Shown piece after piece: positions 17,233 to 26,684 of a DNA stretch of 64,000 nt (position 1 is its first letter; every line of letters starts with the position of its first letter). Source of the DNA: Deltaproteobacteria bacterium YD0425bin51 (GTDB lineage Bacteria; Desulfobacterota; Desulfobacteria; Desulfobacterales; YD0425bin51); the NCBI GenBank assembly GCA_002753225.1, contig PDZS01000005.1:102514-166513 (forward strand). The letters are read 5' to 3'. The position numbers and the translations under genes were made by a program. The notes under the pieces are model-generated. The model saw only the letters and a list, made by a program, of their open reading frames with translations, was not told where the DNA came from and searched no databases.

Positions 17233-18316
17233 CTATATCTACTCCTCCCATTGTTAATTTAAGAATAGCCTGCTGATATTCTTCCCATTGCCCAATATCA
17301 AACCATTTACCACTGGTTGGATAAATTCCAACTCGGTCTTTGGCTGTTTCTATAACTTTTTGAATCAATTCTGGCATTTCAACGGTTTTACCATTTTCTA
17401 TTAAATTCAATACTTCTGGCTCTATAACATATATTCCACCACTAATTAAATAAGTAAATTCTGGCTTTTCTCTAATCCCGCATAATACTTCTTGATTTGT
17501 GTCAAGAACACCATAAGGGATTTTGACATGTCTAGGAACTGCTACAACTGTAAGAAGATATTTTTTTTCATGATGAAAATCAACAATTGCACTAAGTTGA
17601 TCTTCTAAAACTACATCGCAGTTACTTACAATAAAAGTATTTTTAAGTTCATCTTTTAATAAAGATAAAGCACCAGCTGTTCCTAAAAACTTCTCTTCTT
17701 CAACAAATCCAACAGAATAAGGTTTTGAAATTCCTGCAAAGTAGTTGCGGATTGTCTGTCTTTTATAGTTTAGAGTAACCCAAAAAGAATGGAACCCAAA
17801 ATTTGCAAAATTATCCATAATCCATTCAATCATTGGCTTATCTCCAAAAGGAATTAAAGGTTTGGGAAGAATCTTTGTAAAGGGATCAAGCCTTGTTCCT
17901 TTTCCGCCCGCCATAATTACTACAAATTCAGGACGCTTTATCTTTTTAGGGGCCTCTTTAAGCAAAAATTCCTGCCAGGTTAAAACATCTAAAATCTTAC
18001 CTTTATCGTCTACAATAGGAATATAACGGATATTTTTTGATTTCATGAGTGAAAGGATCAAGTCGTGATCAACAGGTATTTTAGCTATTACTGGAGATGT
18101 CGTCATCATTTCTTTTATTTTTGTGTCAAAGCTTTTGTTAGTAAATATGGCTCTACGGATATCTCCATCACTTACAACTCCTATTAGCCTTTCTTGTTCA
18201 TCAACTACAAATAGGAATTGATGCCCTTTCTCGTTTAATATTTTAATCCCTTCTTGAATTGTTTGTTCAGGGCTTAAAAAAAGATGCTTAAACCAATTGG
18301 GTTGTCTTATTGCCAT
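17219..18316 (-). CDS. CBS-domain sugar-phosphate nucleotidyltransferase
   Basis: Two CBS motifs occupy residues about 1-125 (FLFVVDEQERLIGVVSDGDI and IRYIPIVDDKGKILDVLTW). The nucleotidyltransferase domain follows, with GGKGTRLDPFTKILPKPLIP and a second conserved site near the IVSNCDVVLED metal-binding aspartate. The enzyme should make an NDP-sugar from a sugar 1-phosphate, with CBS domains sensing an adenosine nucleotide. CBS-fused versions are common in LPS or capsule clusters beside gmhA and hddA-type genes. It overlaps the next gene by 14 nt and follows gmhA by 18 nt. Confidence 0.85.
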   Translation of the reverse strand: MAIRQPNWFKHLFLSPEQTIQEGIKILNEKGHQFLFVVDEQERLIGVVSDGDIRRAIFTNKSFDTKIKEMMTTSPVIAKIPVDHDLILSLMKSKNIRYIPIVDDKGKILDVLTWQEFLLKEAPKKIKRPEFVVIMAGGKGTRLDPFTKILPKPLIPFGDKPMIEWIMDNFANFGFHSFWVTLNYKRQTIRNYFAGISKPYSVGFVEEEKFLGTAGALSLLKDELKNTFIVSNCDVVLEDQLSAIVDFHHEKKYLLTVVAVPRHVKIPYGVLDTNQEVLCGIREKPEFTYLISGGIYVIEPEVLNLIENGKTVEMPELIQKVIETAKDRVGIYPTSGKWFDIGQWEEYQQAILKLTMGGVDIDDES

Positions 18317-18334
18317 AAAATATAGCTCCTTTTT

Positions 18335-18910
18335 TTATGTTTTGATTCTATCTAACATTTTATCTATCCAAAAATGAAGAATAGCAGCATGACAGCTTTC
18401 TGCCATGCCATAAGTTGTACAAGGCACATAAAAATTTAAATCTCCCATTTGTCTGATTTTGTTGTCATTACGCAATGCAGAAATAGTTATTACAATTCCT
18501 TTTAGAGCCTTTGCAGCAGAACATGCTTTAACAACATTTGGAGAATTACCTGAGCTGCTTATGGCAACCAACATATCACCTTCAACCATTTTTCTTTTCA
18601 AAGGCTCGGCAAATACCTCATCATAGGAAATATCATTTGCAATAGCTGTAATTAAAGACATATCAGTAAATACTTCTGTGCTAACTCCACCATTTTTCCC
18701 TAAATCAGCCGCCATATGACTCGCCATAGAAGCGCTAGCTCCATTACCGACTAAATAAACACTCTTTCTGTTATCCTTTATTGTACAAGTGTAGTCAACC
18801 CAAATTTCAAAAGCTTTATCATTATGTACTTCTTTCATATTACAATCTCTGACAGATAATGATTCTAAATCATTTTTCATGGTAAGTATATTTTGTTTCC
18901 AATTGTTCAT
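18335..18910 (-). CDS. gmhA: phosphoheptose isomerase (SIS domain)
   Basis: A 191-residue SIS-domain protein, the typical length. It has YLVGNGASASMASHMAADL, AISSSGNSPNVVKA and a C-terminal ESCHAAILHFWID segment like that of GmhA. It converts sedoheptulose 7-phosphate to D-glycero-D-manno-heptose 7-phosphate, the first step of nucleotide-heptose synthesis. AAAGGAG precedes the ATG at 8-nt spacing. It is first in the seven-gene minus-strand operon, so the promoter should lie in the 105-base gap shared with the divergent gene at 19016. No gmhB or hldD is visible in this window. Confidence 0.88.
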   Translation of the reverse strand: MNNWKQNILTMKNDLESLSVRDCNMKEVHNDKAFEIWVDYTCTIKDNRKSVYLVGNGASASMASHMAADLGKNGGVSTEVFTDMSLITAIANDISYDEVFAEPLKRKMVEGDMLVAISSSGNSPNVVKACSAAKALKGIVITISALRNDNKIRQMGDLNFYVPCTTYGMAESCHAAILHFWIDKMLDRIKT

Positions 18911-18938
18911 AAAAATAGCTCCTTTATTAAGATTTTAT

Positions 18939-18961
18939 TTATTGCATTATTTTAGCAATAA
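18939..18961. promoter_or_regulatory. short dyad in a divergent intergenic region
   Basis: TTATTGC and GCAATAA form perfect 7-bp arms with a 9-nt A/T spacer, between divergently transcribed gmhA and the first solute-binding protein gene. The placement suits an operator serving one or both directions. I see no convincing -35/-10 pair. Confidence 0.25.
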
Positions 18962-19015
18962 TATTAAATGAGTTAAAGAAATTAAATAGAAAATTATACA
19001 TTTTAAGGGGGTAAA

Positions 19016-19906
19016 ATGAAAAAGATTGTTTTTATTTTAACTATTGTTTTGATCTTAGGCAAAATAAGTATAATTTACGCCAGATCTTTAGAAGAAATAA
19101 AAAAAACAAAAGAGATTCGTTTTTGTCTTCCATATCCTGATGAGCCTTATGTAAAGTTAGAATCAGAAAATTGTGTTAGGGATAAATGTAAATTTTCTGG
19201 AATGTTTTATGAGGAAGCGCAGCTTTTTACAAAAAGTTTGGGAACTGATATTAAACCAAAGTTTATTCGTATTGAATGGGATGAACAGTTTTATAATAAA
19301 GATGGAAAAACTGTTTTGGAAGATAGTTATACTCCTGAAATGTTAGCATCAGGGCAATGCGATTGTTTGCCAAATAACCTTACAAAAAATGAATGGCGAC
19401 AAAAAAAAATGGATTTTGTGATATTATTTCCTAGCAGAATGATGGTAGTTATAAATAAATCTAAAAAAGGAGAATATAAAACAGTTAATGATTTAGAAGG
19501 AAAAACAGTCCTTGTTGAGAAAAATACTTCTTATCAAACATGGATTGAGGAGCAGAATAAAGCTGTTTTTACTAAAAATCCAATTAAAATTGAAATTATG
19601 TTAGAGCCTCAGGCAAAAAAAATAATAAATGATGAAGAGAAAAATTATTTCATGGTTTTTGATGCTGATGTTGCGATCTGGTCAACTCGGTATGAGATGA
19701 AAAATTCCACAGTTGTTTTTCCTGTAGGACCAGTTGATGAAATCGGGTGGGGATTTAAAAAAGAAGACAAAGACCTTCAGACAGCTGCTCAAAAATTTTT
19801 TGAAGAGCAAAGGAAAGACCCAAAATCTGAATTAAATACAATATGGAAAAATTTTTATGGCAGAACTCTAACAGAATATATATCTTTAATGTTATCTGTT
19901 AAATAA
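19016..19906 (+). CDS. periplasmic solute-binding protein, family 3-like (first of two paralogs)
   Basis: A signal peptide (KKIVFILTIVLILGKISIIY, then AR) leads a 296-residue protein with the fold pattern of amino-acid-type solute-binding proteins (SBP_bac_3): LEEIKKTKEIRFCLPYP at the N-terminus and NDLEGKTVLVEKNTS at the hinge. Cysteine-rich motifs (CVRDKCKFSG and GQCDCLPNNLTKNEW) are shared with the next gene. GGGGG precedes the ATG. No ABC permease or ATPase lies nearby, and the downstream genes are signalling proteins. I infer it senses a periplasmic ligand and presents it to the membrane sensor at 20797, rather than serving transport. Confidence 0.8.
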   Translation: MKKIVFILTIVLILGKISIIYARSLEEIKKTKEIRFCLPYPDEPYVKLESENCVRDKCKFSGMFYEEAQLFTKSLGTDIKPKFIRIEWDEQFYNKDGKTVLEDSYTPEMLASGQCDCLPNNLTKNEWRQKKMDFVILFPSRMMVVINKSKKGEYKTVNDLEGKTVLVEKNTSYQTWIEEQNKAVFTKNPIKIEIMLEPQAKKIINDEEKNYFMVFDADVAIWSTRYEMKNSTVVFPVGPVDEIGWGFKKEDKDLQTAAQKFFEEQRKDPKSELNTIWKNFYGRTLTEYISLMLSVK

Positions 19907-19915
19907 TGAGGATAT

Positions 19916-20797
19916 ATGCGGAGAAATATTTTTATTATAATAGCGTTTATCATAGCATTAAATATTTCGGCAGAAGCAAGAACTTTAGAAGAGATTAAGA
20001 GAACAAAAGAAATACGCTTTTGTGTTACTGCTTATGCTTTTTATACTGTAATTGAACCTAAAGAGTGTCGGGAAAATTGTAAGGTTACAGGTCCAATATA
20101 TGAAGAAATAATAGCATTTGTAAAGACCTTAGGGGAAGATATTACTCCTAAATTTATTCATGTTGAATGGGATGAACAATTTCATAATAAAGATGGAAAA
20201 ACCATATTAGATGATAGTTATACTCCTGAACTTTTAAATTCAGGCAAATGCGACTGCTATCCAAATAATCTGACAAAAAATGATTGGCGACTTAAAAAGT
20301 TAGATTTTGCCATACTTTTTCCTAGTCGTATGATGGTAATTGTTAATAATGCTAATAAAAAGAATTTTAAAACAATTTCAGATCTTCAGGGCAAATCAGT
20401 TTCTATAGTAGAAAATAGCGCACAACACACATGGATTATAGAACAGAATAAATTTAAATTTTCAAAAAAAACTGTTAAAATTAAATTAATAAGAGAAGAA
20501 ATAGAATCTATAAATTCTATTATTAATGGTGAAGTTGATTTTACTTTAATAGATTCTGATTTAGCAATTGGGTTTGCTAAACGCTATCCCAAAGATATAG
20601 CTGTTGCGTTTTCTGTTACACCTATTGATGAAATTGGATGGGCTTTTAGAAAAGAAGATAAAGACTTAATTTCAGCAGTTCAATTTTTTTTTGATGAACA
20701 AATAAACAATGATGCTTCTGTCTATAATAATATTTGGCAAAATCATTTTGGTATAAGCTTAAAAAAATTTATTCGACTTATTAAATCTACTAACTAA
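19916..20797 (+). CDS. periplasmic solute-binding protein, family 3-like (second paralog)
   Basis: The protein has 293 residues with a signal peptide, and is co-linear with the preceding protein over its length. Shared blocks include LEEIKRTKEIRFC, WDEQFHNKDGKT, CDCYPNNLTKNDWR and ILFPSRMMV. The ligand-site half has diverged, suggesting tandem duplication followed by a change of ligand. The spacing to the first copy is 9 nt. Its TAA overlaps the ATG of the phosphatase gene by one base (TAATG), so it is translationally coupled to a signalling protein. That coupling is the main reason to suspect a sensory role. Confidence 0.8.
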   Translation: MRRNIFIIIAFIIALNISAEARTLEEIKRTKEIRFCVTAYAFYTVIEPKECRENCKVTGPIYEEIIAFVKTLGEDITPKFIHVEWDEQFHNKDGKTILDDSYTPELLNSGKCDCYPNNLTKNDWRLKKLDFAILFPSRMMVIVNNANKKNFKTISDLQGKSVSIVENSAQHTWIIEQNKFKFSKKTVKIKLIREEIESINSIINGEVDFTLIDSDLAIGFAKRYPKDIAVAFSVTPIDEIGWAFRKEDKDLISAVQFFFDEQINNDASVYNNIWQNHFGISLKKFIRLIKSTN

Positions 20798-23007
20798 TGA
20801 CTGATATTAAGTTTTCCATCAAAACTAAACTTATAATAATGACAGTAAGTATTGTTCTTATTGTTATTTGTCTCCTTACTTTTGTAATAGGTTTTAATTC
20901 TGCTAAAGCGCTAAAAGAAGAATCAATAAGACAGCTTAGTTCTGCATTATCTCAGAGTGCTGAGCTGCTTTTAAATTTTATGGAAGTTCGAGAGGCAAAT
21001 CTAGATATATGGGCATCAATTCCATTGGTTGATGCTGTGTTTTCTGATCCTGCACTTTCTGCTGTATTTGTGCCAAGTTTAAGGGAGCACTTTTCAAAAA
21101 TTAGAGAAAAAGAACCTTGGCTATTTAATTTTATATTAATATATGATGATATAATGGTATATGATGATTCAGACTCATTTGAATTTTCTTCAGGAATAAA
21201 AAGTCTTTTGGATCTCCCTTCAAACAAATTTCTAATGATAAACCTTAATAATTTTAACAAAAAAATAGATAAAGATGTCATTTTGATCAAATTTTTACAT
21301 TCAAAGAATGAATCAGATTCTAAATCACATATTATTGTACTTATGCTGGATATAGATGCAATAAATAAAGTTTTATTTAACAATATTGCTATTGGGAAAA
21401 ATGGATTTGTATCGCTTATAGGAAGAGATATTTTTGGAAATATTATAATGCCTAAACTGGTTTTGTCTAGTGAAGAAAAAAAACATTTTTCAAAAATAGT
21501 TACAAAATGGGAAAGAACATCTAATATACAGATAGAATATAAAGATGATTTGGTGTTTATCAGGAGCCATTTTATAAAAAAATATCCCATGTCTATTTTA
21601 GGAATTGCTTCTTTGAATGATATATATCAGCCAATAATTCGTTTGATTTATCAATGTGCTTTTTTAGGATTAATCGCATCTATTATTGGCATTATTTGTG
21701 CTGTTTATTTTTCAACACGCCTTACTGACCCAATATTAAAATTAACTAGAGTGATTGGACTTATTTCTTCAGGGGATTTAATGCAGCGAGTTCATATATC
21801 TCAAAAAGATGAAATTGGGGAGTTAGCTAATGCCTTTAATAATATGACAACTGAGCTTCAAGAAAAACATATATCACTCCAAGAGTCCGAAAAAAAATTC
21901 CGTCAGTTGTATGAAAACGCTGTAGAAGGTATTTTTCAAATTTCACCAGATGGAAGATTAATTAGTGCAAACCCATCTATGTTGAAAATTATAGGGGAGG
22001 ACACTTTTTTTAATAAAGAAATTGTTGAAATTTTATATAAAAAAGGGGAAATCGCTGGATTCGAAATAGAATTAACAAGGAAAGACGACTCAAAAAGTTG
22101 GCTTTTGATTTCAGGAAGAACAGTTTATAGAACAAATAATGATATAATATACTATGAAGGTTCTATACTTGATATAACAGAGAAAAAATCAAAGGAAGCA
22201 GAAGAAAAAAGGCGAGAAATTGCTGAAGCAATCAATAAAAAACTGATGGATAGTATTAGATATGCAGAACTTATACAAAAATCTCTCCTTCCTAATATGG
22301 AAACAGTAAAAAAATATCTTCCAGATAGCTTTTTTATATGGATGCCAAGAGATATTGTAGGCGGAGATATTTTTTTCACTGAAAGTTTTGAGAATGGATT
22401 TATAATAGCTGTTATTGACTGTACAGGTCATGGTGTCCCTGGAGCTTTTCTCACAATGATTGCAACTTCATCCATAAAAAGAATTACAAGTGAAGGTTGT
22501 TGTGATCCTTCTCAAATTCTTTTTAGATTAAATAATATTATCAAGACTACTCTTCATCAAGATGAAGGACATGCCAAATCTGATGACGGCTTAGACGCTG
22601 CGATATGTTATTTTGATAAAAAAGAGAAAAAACTGACATTTGCTGGTGCAAAACTGCCATTAATATATGTTAAAAATGATAAAATAGATTATATTAAAGG
22701 AGATAAATGCAGTATTGGATATAAAACTTCTCATAGAACAGATGAAAAGTTTAAATTTACAAATCATTTATTGCAAATTGATACAGAAACATGTTTTTAT
22801 ATGTACACGGATGGGTTTGTTGATCAATTAGGAGGTAATATAGGCTGTGCTTTTGGCAATAATAGATTTAAAAGTTTAATAAAAGAAAATAATCGTAAAG
22901 ATTTTAGTGTGCAAAAAGAAATGTTTATTAATTCTTTTAATCAATATAAACGAGATAATGAAATACAGGATGATGTAACTGTTGTAGGATTTAGGCTTTA
23001 TGGATGA
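20797..23007 (+). CDS. membrane sensor HAMP-PAS-PP2C phosphatase (SiaA/RsbU-like)
   Basis: A membrane segment (about residues 12-32) and a periplasmic sensor region to about 280 are followed by a second segment (FLGLIASIIGIICAVYF), HAMP (about 305-355), PAS (about 365-465) and a short coiled coil. A SpoIIE-type PP2C domain runs from about 505 to the end. Its metal aspartates are all present: GGDIFF, DCTGHGVPGAF, DDGLDAA, TDGFVDQ and QDDVTVVG. Such phosphatases dephosphorylate small switch proteins. The SiaC-type protein directly downstream (8-nt overlap) is the likely substrate. Compared with Pseudomonas SiaA it has an added PAS domain. The upstream binding proteins may supply its signal. Confidence 0.87.
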   Translation: MTDIKFSIKTKLIIMTVSIVLIVICLLTFVIGFNSAKALKEESIRQLSSALSQSAELLLNFMEVREANLDIWASIPLVDAVFSDPALSAVFVPSLREHFSKIREKEPWLFNFILIYDDIMVYDDSDSFEFSSGIKSLLDLPSNKFLMINLNNFNKKIDKDVILIKFLHSKNESDSKSHIIVLMLDIDAINKVLFNNIAIGKNGFVSLIGRDIFGNIIMPKLVLSSEEKKHFSKIVTKWERTSNIQIEYKDDLVFIRSHFIKKYPMSILGIASLNDIYQPIIRLIYQCAFLGLIASIIGIICAVYFSTRLTDPILKLTRVIGLISSGDLMQRVHISQKDEIGELANAFNNMTTELQEKHISLQESEKKFRQLYENAVEGIFQISPDGRLISANPSMLKIIGEDTFFNKEIVEILYKKGEIAGFEIELTRKDDSKSWLLISGRTVYRTNNDIIYYEGSILDITEKKSKEAEEKRREIAEAINKKLMDSIRYAELIQKSLLPNMETVKKYLPDSFFIWMPRDIVGGDIFFTESFENGFIIAVIDCTGHGVPGAFLTMIATSSIKRITSEGCCDPSQILFRLNNIIKTTLHQDEGHAKSDDGLDAAICYFDKKEKKLTFAGAKLPLIYVKNDKIDYIKGDKCSIGYKTSHRTDEKFKFTNHLLQIDTETCFYMYTDGFVDQLGGNIGCAFGNNRFKSLIKENNRKDFSVQKEMFINSFNQYKRDNEIQDDVTVVGFRLYG

Positions 23008-23377
23008 TCTAAAAATTAAGGCTACAAAATTTACACCTGAAATATCTTTTGATAGCAAAAATCACATTTTAGAAATAAGAGGTAAGAGTTATCCTGAAAA
23101 TTGTGCAGAATTTTATGAGCCTATTTTCTCATGGGTAAACAATTATCTGTCAGAAATAACGAATGAGAAAATTATTATTAATATAGAACTTCTTTATTTT
23201 AACAGTAGTTCCTCAAAAGCTTTGATGAATTTTTTTGATATGCTGGAAGAAGCAGATAATATTAAGAATATTAATGTTAATTGGATATATAATTCAGAAG
23301 ATGATATTATGTTAGAATATGGCGAAGAATTTAAAGAAGATATGCAAACCCTAATATTAAATTTGATTCCAAAATGA
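23000..23377 (+). CDS. SiaC-family phospho-switch protein (DUF1987)
   Basis: A 125-residue protein. [22 protein letters not shown] is the N-terminal signature of DUF1987/SiaC, and [20 protein letters not shown] follows. The loop [14 protein letters not shown] holds the expected phosphorylation site; serine 69 is where Pseudomonas SiaC has threonine 68. In Pseudomonas, SiaB phosphorylates and SiaA dephosphorylates SiaC, and the unphosphorylated form activates the diguanylate cyclase SiaD. Here the gene overlaps the phosphatase gene by 8 nt and the hybrid kinase gene by 4 nt. No GGDEF gene is seen in the window, so the output may differ. Confidence 0.85.
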   Translation: MDDLKIKATKFTPEISFDSKNHILEIRGKSYPENCAEFYEPIFSWVNNYLSEITNEKIIINIELLYFNSSSSKALMNFFDMLEEADNIKNINVNWIYNSEDDIMLEYGEEFKEDMQTLILNLIPK

Positions 23378-25821
23378 GCGGACAAACGCTTTTTGATGCA
23401 GAAGAAAAAGTAATAGAATCTGCAGAAGAAATTTTAATAAATGATAATTATAAGGAGAACCCTCTTCTTTCACCCTTTTCTTCTTTACTGAAAAATTATA
23501 AAAAACTTTATAAGCAAACATTGAGACTTATTAAACTAAATGATATGCAGCAGCAGCAGTTAAATGCTGCTATAAAGGATGTTGAGGAAGCAAAAGAGAT
23601 AGCTGAAGCTGCGAATAAATCAAAAAGTGATTTTTTAGCGAATATGAGCCATGAAATAAGAACTCCCATGAATGCGGTCATAGGGATGAGCACTTTAGCC
23701 CTTAAAATAGATTTACCTCCTAGAGTCCGAAGTTATTTAAATACTATTAAAACTTCAGCACACTCCCTTCTTCGTCTAATAAACGACATACTTGATTTTT
23801 CTAAAATTGAAGCAGGCAAAATGGATATGGAAATAACAAATTTCAACTTATTAGAAGTGATTGAAAGCCTGTCAGATATGTTTGGAAGCAAAGTAGTTGA
23901 AAAGGGACTGGAAATGATTTTATCCATCAATAAGGATGTTCCCCTAAATTTAGTTGGTGATCCTTTTAGATTGGGGCAGGTCTTAATAAATTTGGTATCA
24001 AATGCAGTTAAATTTACCGAAGAAGGGGAAATTGTAATTAACGTATCCTGCATAGAAAAATCGAATAATAAGGTAATTTTAAAATTCTCCATAAAAGATA
24101 CAGGAATAGGAATTAACCCATCCCAATGTGATAAGCTCTTTAAAGCTTTTACTCAAGCAGATAGTTCTATTACTCGAAAATATGGAGGTACAGGGCTTGG
24201 ACTTGTTATATCTAAGTGTCTAGTTGAAATGATGGGCGGCAATCTATTGGTAGAAAGTAGAGGAAAAATTGGACAAGGGAGCACCTTTTATTTTACTGCA
24301 GAATTTGGTTTTGATGAACAAAAAGCAAAGGATATCACTGCTCATAATTTTAATTCAGCTAAAATTCTAGTTGTAGATGACAACAAAACAATACGAGATA
24401 GTTTAGAACAATACTTAAAATCTTTTTGTCCTACTGTAATGACAGTCTCATCTAGTGATTCAGCTATTGAAGAGCTCAAATTAAGTCCTTATAATATTGT
24501 GATTTTAGATAGCATGATGTGGGGAATGGATGAAATAAGAACTGTAAAAAAAATAAAGAATGATTTTAACATTCCCATTATTATGATGATAGAGTATGGA
24601 AAGGATATGATATGGGAACAAGCAAAAGAAGTTGGAGCAGATGATTTTGTAGTTAAACCAGTTAAGCAGTCGCTTTTGTTTGACTCTATTGCCAAAGTAT
24701 TTATTCCTGATAAAGATATTAATTATAGAGAACAGTTAATATCAAAAGAGGACGATTATTTAAAATCTCTTGGAGGTTATAGGATACTTTTAGTTGAAGA
24801 TAATCCAATCAATCAGCAGTTAGCAAAAGAACTTTTAGAGGGAGTAGGGATTAGTGTAGACATCGCCTGCAATGGTAAAGAAGGGGTGGAGACTGTTTGC
24901 AATTACTTATATGACGCTGTTTTAATGGATGTACAGATGCCAGAAATGGATGGATTGGAAGCAACAAAAACCATCCGAAGAATTGAAAATTCAGAAGAAG
25001 CGGATAAAACGCATATTCCAATAATTGCAATGACAGCTCATGCCACAAAGGAAGATCATCAGAAATGCATAAATTCAGGAATGGATGATTATCTTGTAAA
25101 GCCTATAGATCCAGAACAGCTCTATTTAACATTAAAAAAATGGCTTCCGGAAAAAGAAGGGAGAACGTTCACTCCTGTAAAAAAACAGACAAATATAGAT
25201 TCAGATATCCCTGATTCTGTTCCAGGAATTCTTATAATGGAAGGTATTAAGAGAACAGGGGGGAATCAGAAATTATATCTAAATATATTATTTGAATTTG
25301 CAGAAAATTATTTTGATTTTATTAAAAAGGTTAAGAAAGCAATAGAGGAAAATAAATTTGAAATAGCCATGAATACTCTTCATACTTTAAAAGGAGTAGC
25401 TGGAAACATATCTGCAAAAGAACTTTATAACATTGTAAAGCATATTGAAGAAGAACTTAAATTACATAAATGTATAAGTAAAGCAAATATTGAGAATGCA
25501 GAAAAAGAGATGAAACTAATATGTGATTCTATTATAAATCTTAAAAATAAGTTTAACCAAAATAAAAAAGAAACATTTGCAGCTAATGATTCTCCAGTAG
25601 ATATTTTAGCAGTTACACCTTTACTATCTGATATCTATTTATGTCTTGTGAATAATGATCTTTATGCTGAAGAATATTTTAATAATATACAAAAACTATT
25701 AATAAACACTATATATAACACAGACCTTTTAGAAATAGAAAAAATGTTGTATAATTTCGATTATACAAATGCAGCTAATGTCATAAAGAAAATAGCTCAT
25801 GATTTAAATATTCATTTATAA
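23374..25821 (+). CDS. cytoplasmic hybrid histidine kinase HisKA-HATPase-REC-REC-HPt
   Basis: The protein has 815 residues and no membrane segment. A coiled coil (about 40-85) leads into HisKA with [15 protein letters not shown], then HATPase_c with [15 protein letters not shown] and GGTGLGL. The first receiver has [11 protein letters not shown] and VILDSMM. The second has [12 protein letters not shown] and [11 protein letters not shown]. The HPt domain has [12 protein letters not shown] with its phosphorylatable histidine. The layout is like BarA/ArcB without a sensor. It starts within the SiaC-type gene (ATGA overlap), so it is probably part of the same signalling unit. Its input may come through protein contacts. 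Confidence 0.9.
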   Translation: MSGQTLFDAEEKVIESAEEILINDNYKENPLLSPFSSLLKNYKKLYKQTLRLIKLNDMQQQQLNAAIKDVEEAKEIAEAANKSKSDFLANMSHEIRTPMNAVIGMSTLALKIDLPPRVRSYLNTIKTSAHSLLRLINDILDFSKIEAGKMDMEITNFNLLEVIESLSDMFGSKVVEKGLEMILSINKDVPLNLVGDPFRLGQVLINLVSNAVKFTEEGEIVINVSCIEKSNNKVILKFSIKDTGIGINPSQCDKLFKAFTQADSSITRKYGGTGLGLVISKCLVEMMGGNLLVESRGKIGQGSTFYFTAEFGFDEQKAKDITAHNFNSAKILVVDDNKTIRDSLEQYLKSFCPTVMTVSSSDSAIEELKLSPYNIVILDSMMWGMDEIRTVKKIKNDFNIPIIMMIEYGKDMIWEQAKEVGADDFVVKPVKQSLLFDSIAKVFIPDKDINYREQLISKEDDYLKSLGGYRILLVEDNPINQQLAKELLEGVGISVDIACNGKEGVETVCNYLYDAVLMDVQMPEMDGLEATKTIRRIENSEEADKTHIPIIAMTAHATKEDHQKCINSGMDDYLVKPIDPEQLYLTLKKWLPEKEGRTFTPVKKQTNIDSDIPDSVPGILIMEGIKRTGGNQKLYLNILFEFAENYFDFIKKVKKAIEENKFEIAMNTLHTLKGVAGNISAKELYNIVKHIEEELKLHKCISKANIENAEKEMKLICDSIINLKNKFNQNKKETFAANDSPVDILAVTPLLSDIYLCLVNNDLYAEEYFNNIQKLLINTIYNTDLLEIEKMLYNFDYTNAANVIKKIAHDLNIHL

Positions 25822-25844
25822 CAAAAAAGGAGGAAAAAGTATTT

Positions 25845-26663
25845 ATGAAAAGGTTATTTAATTGGACAGTGTTAACATTATTATTTGTAATTTTAATTTC
25901 ATGGCAAGCTTATGCAGCAGAAGATGGAAAAGAAATTATGAAGAAACAGAAAGAAATGCATAAGGTGAAATTAGAATTAGGGCAAGAGACGATGTTGCTT
26001 GTTGACAGCAAAACAAACAATAAAGAAAAAAGAACAGTAAAAAGGTATACTAAAGATGTTGGAGATGAATTGAACAGATATTTAGTTGTATTCTTTGAAC
26101 CTTCTGATGTAAAAGGAACTGCACTTTTAACTTGGGAGCAAAAAAATAATAAAAATGACCAATGGCTTTACATGCCCGCCCTTGGTAAAATGCAGAGAAT
26201 AGCTGATGCTGGCAAAACTAATTACTTCATGGGTACAGATTTTACATATGAAGATATGGAGCCAGAAAAGCTTGAAAGCTATAATTATACGGTTATAAGA
26301 ACAGAAAAAATTAATCATGACAAACAAGATTATGATTGTTATGTAATTGAAGCAAAACCAGCTACTCCAGAAAAAATTAAGCAAAGTGGATATTCAAAGC
26401 GTATTTTATGGATTACAAAAGATAATTTACTGACTTTAAAAGCTGAATTCTATAATAAAAGAGAACAACTGCAAAAAACATATAGTGCTTATGACTATAC
26501 AAAGATAACAGGAACCATTTGGAGACCCAAAAAGACTCTTATGGATAACACTAGCAAGAATCATAAAACACTTACTATGACAAATGAAAGAAAGATAAAT
26601 GAACCAATTGATGACAGTGTATTTACAGAAAGGTTTATTTTAAGCGGTAATCATGTGAAATAA
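25845..26663 (+). CDS. exported LolA-like outer-membrane lipoprotein-sorting protein
   Basis: A signal peptide (WTVLTLLFVILISWQAYA) is followed by about 250 residues with the features of the 'outer membrane lipoprotein-sorting protein' family (LolA_like): RYLVVFFEPSDVKGTALLTW, WLYMPALGKMQRI, FMGTDFTYEDM and ILWITKDNLLTLKAEFY. These periplasmic half-barrel proteins usually sit beside an RND/MMPL exporter and a DUF1302-like barrel and are thought to carry lipids or lipoproteins. Here only the barrel is adjacent (21 nt downstream). AGGAGG precedes the ATG. Confidence 0.83.
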   Translation: MKRLFNWTVLTLLFVILISWQAYAAEDGKEIMKKQKEMHKVKLELGQETMLLVDSKTNNKEKRTVKRYTKDVGDELNRYLVVFFEPSDVKGTALLTWEQKNNKNDQWLYMPALGKMQRIADAGKTNYFMGTDFTYEDMEPEKLESYNYTVIRTEKINHDKQDYDCYVIEAKPATPEKIKQSGYSKRILWITKDNLLTLKAEFYNKREQLQKTYSAYDYTKITGTIWRPKKTLMDNTSKNHKTLTMTNERKINEPIDDSVFTERFILSGNHVK

Positions 26664-26684
26664 TTTTAAAAAGGGGAGGGTTTA

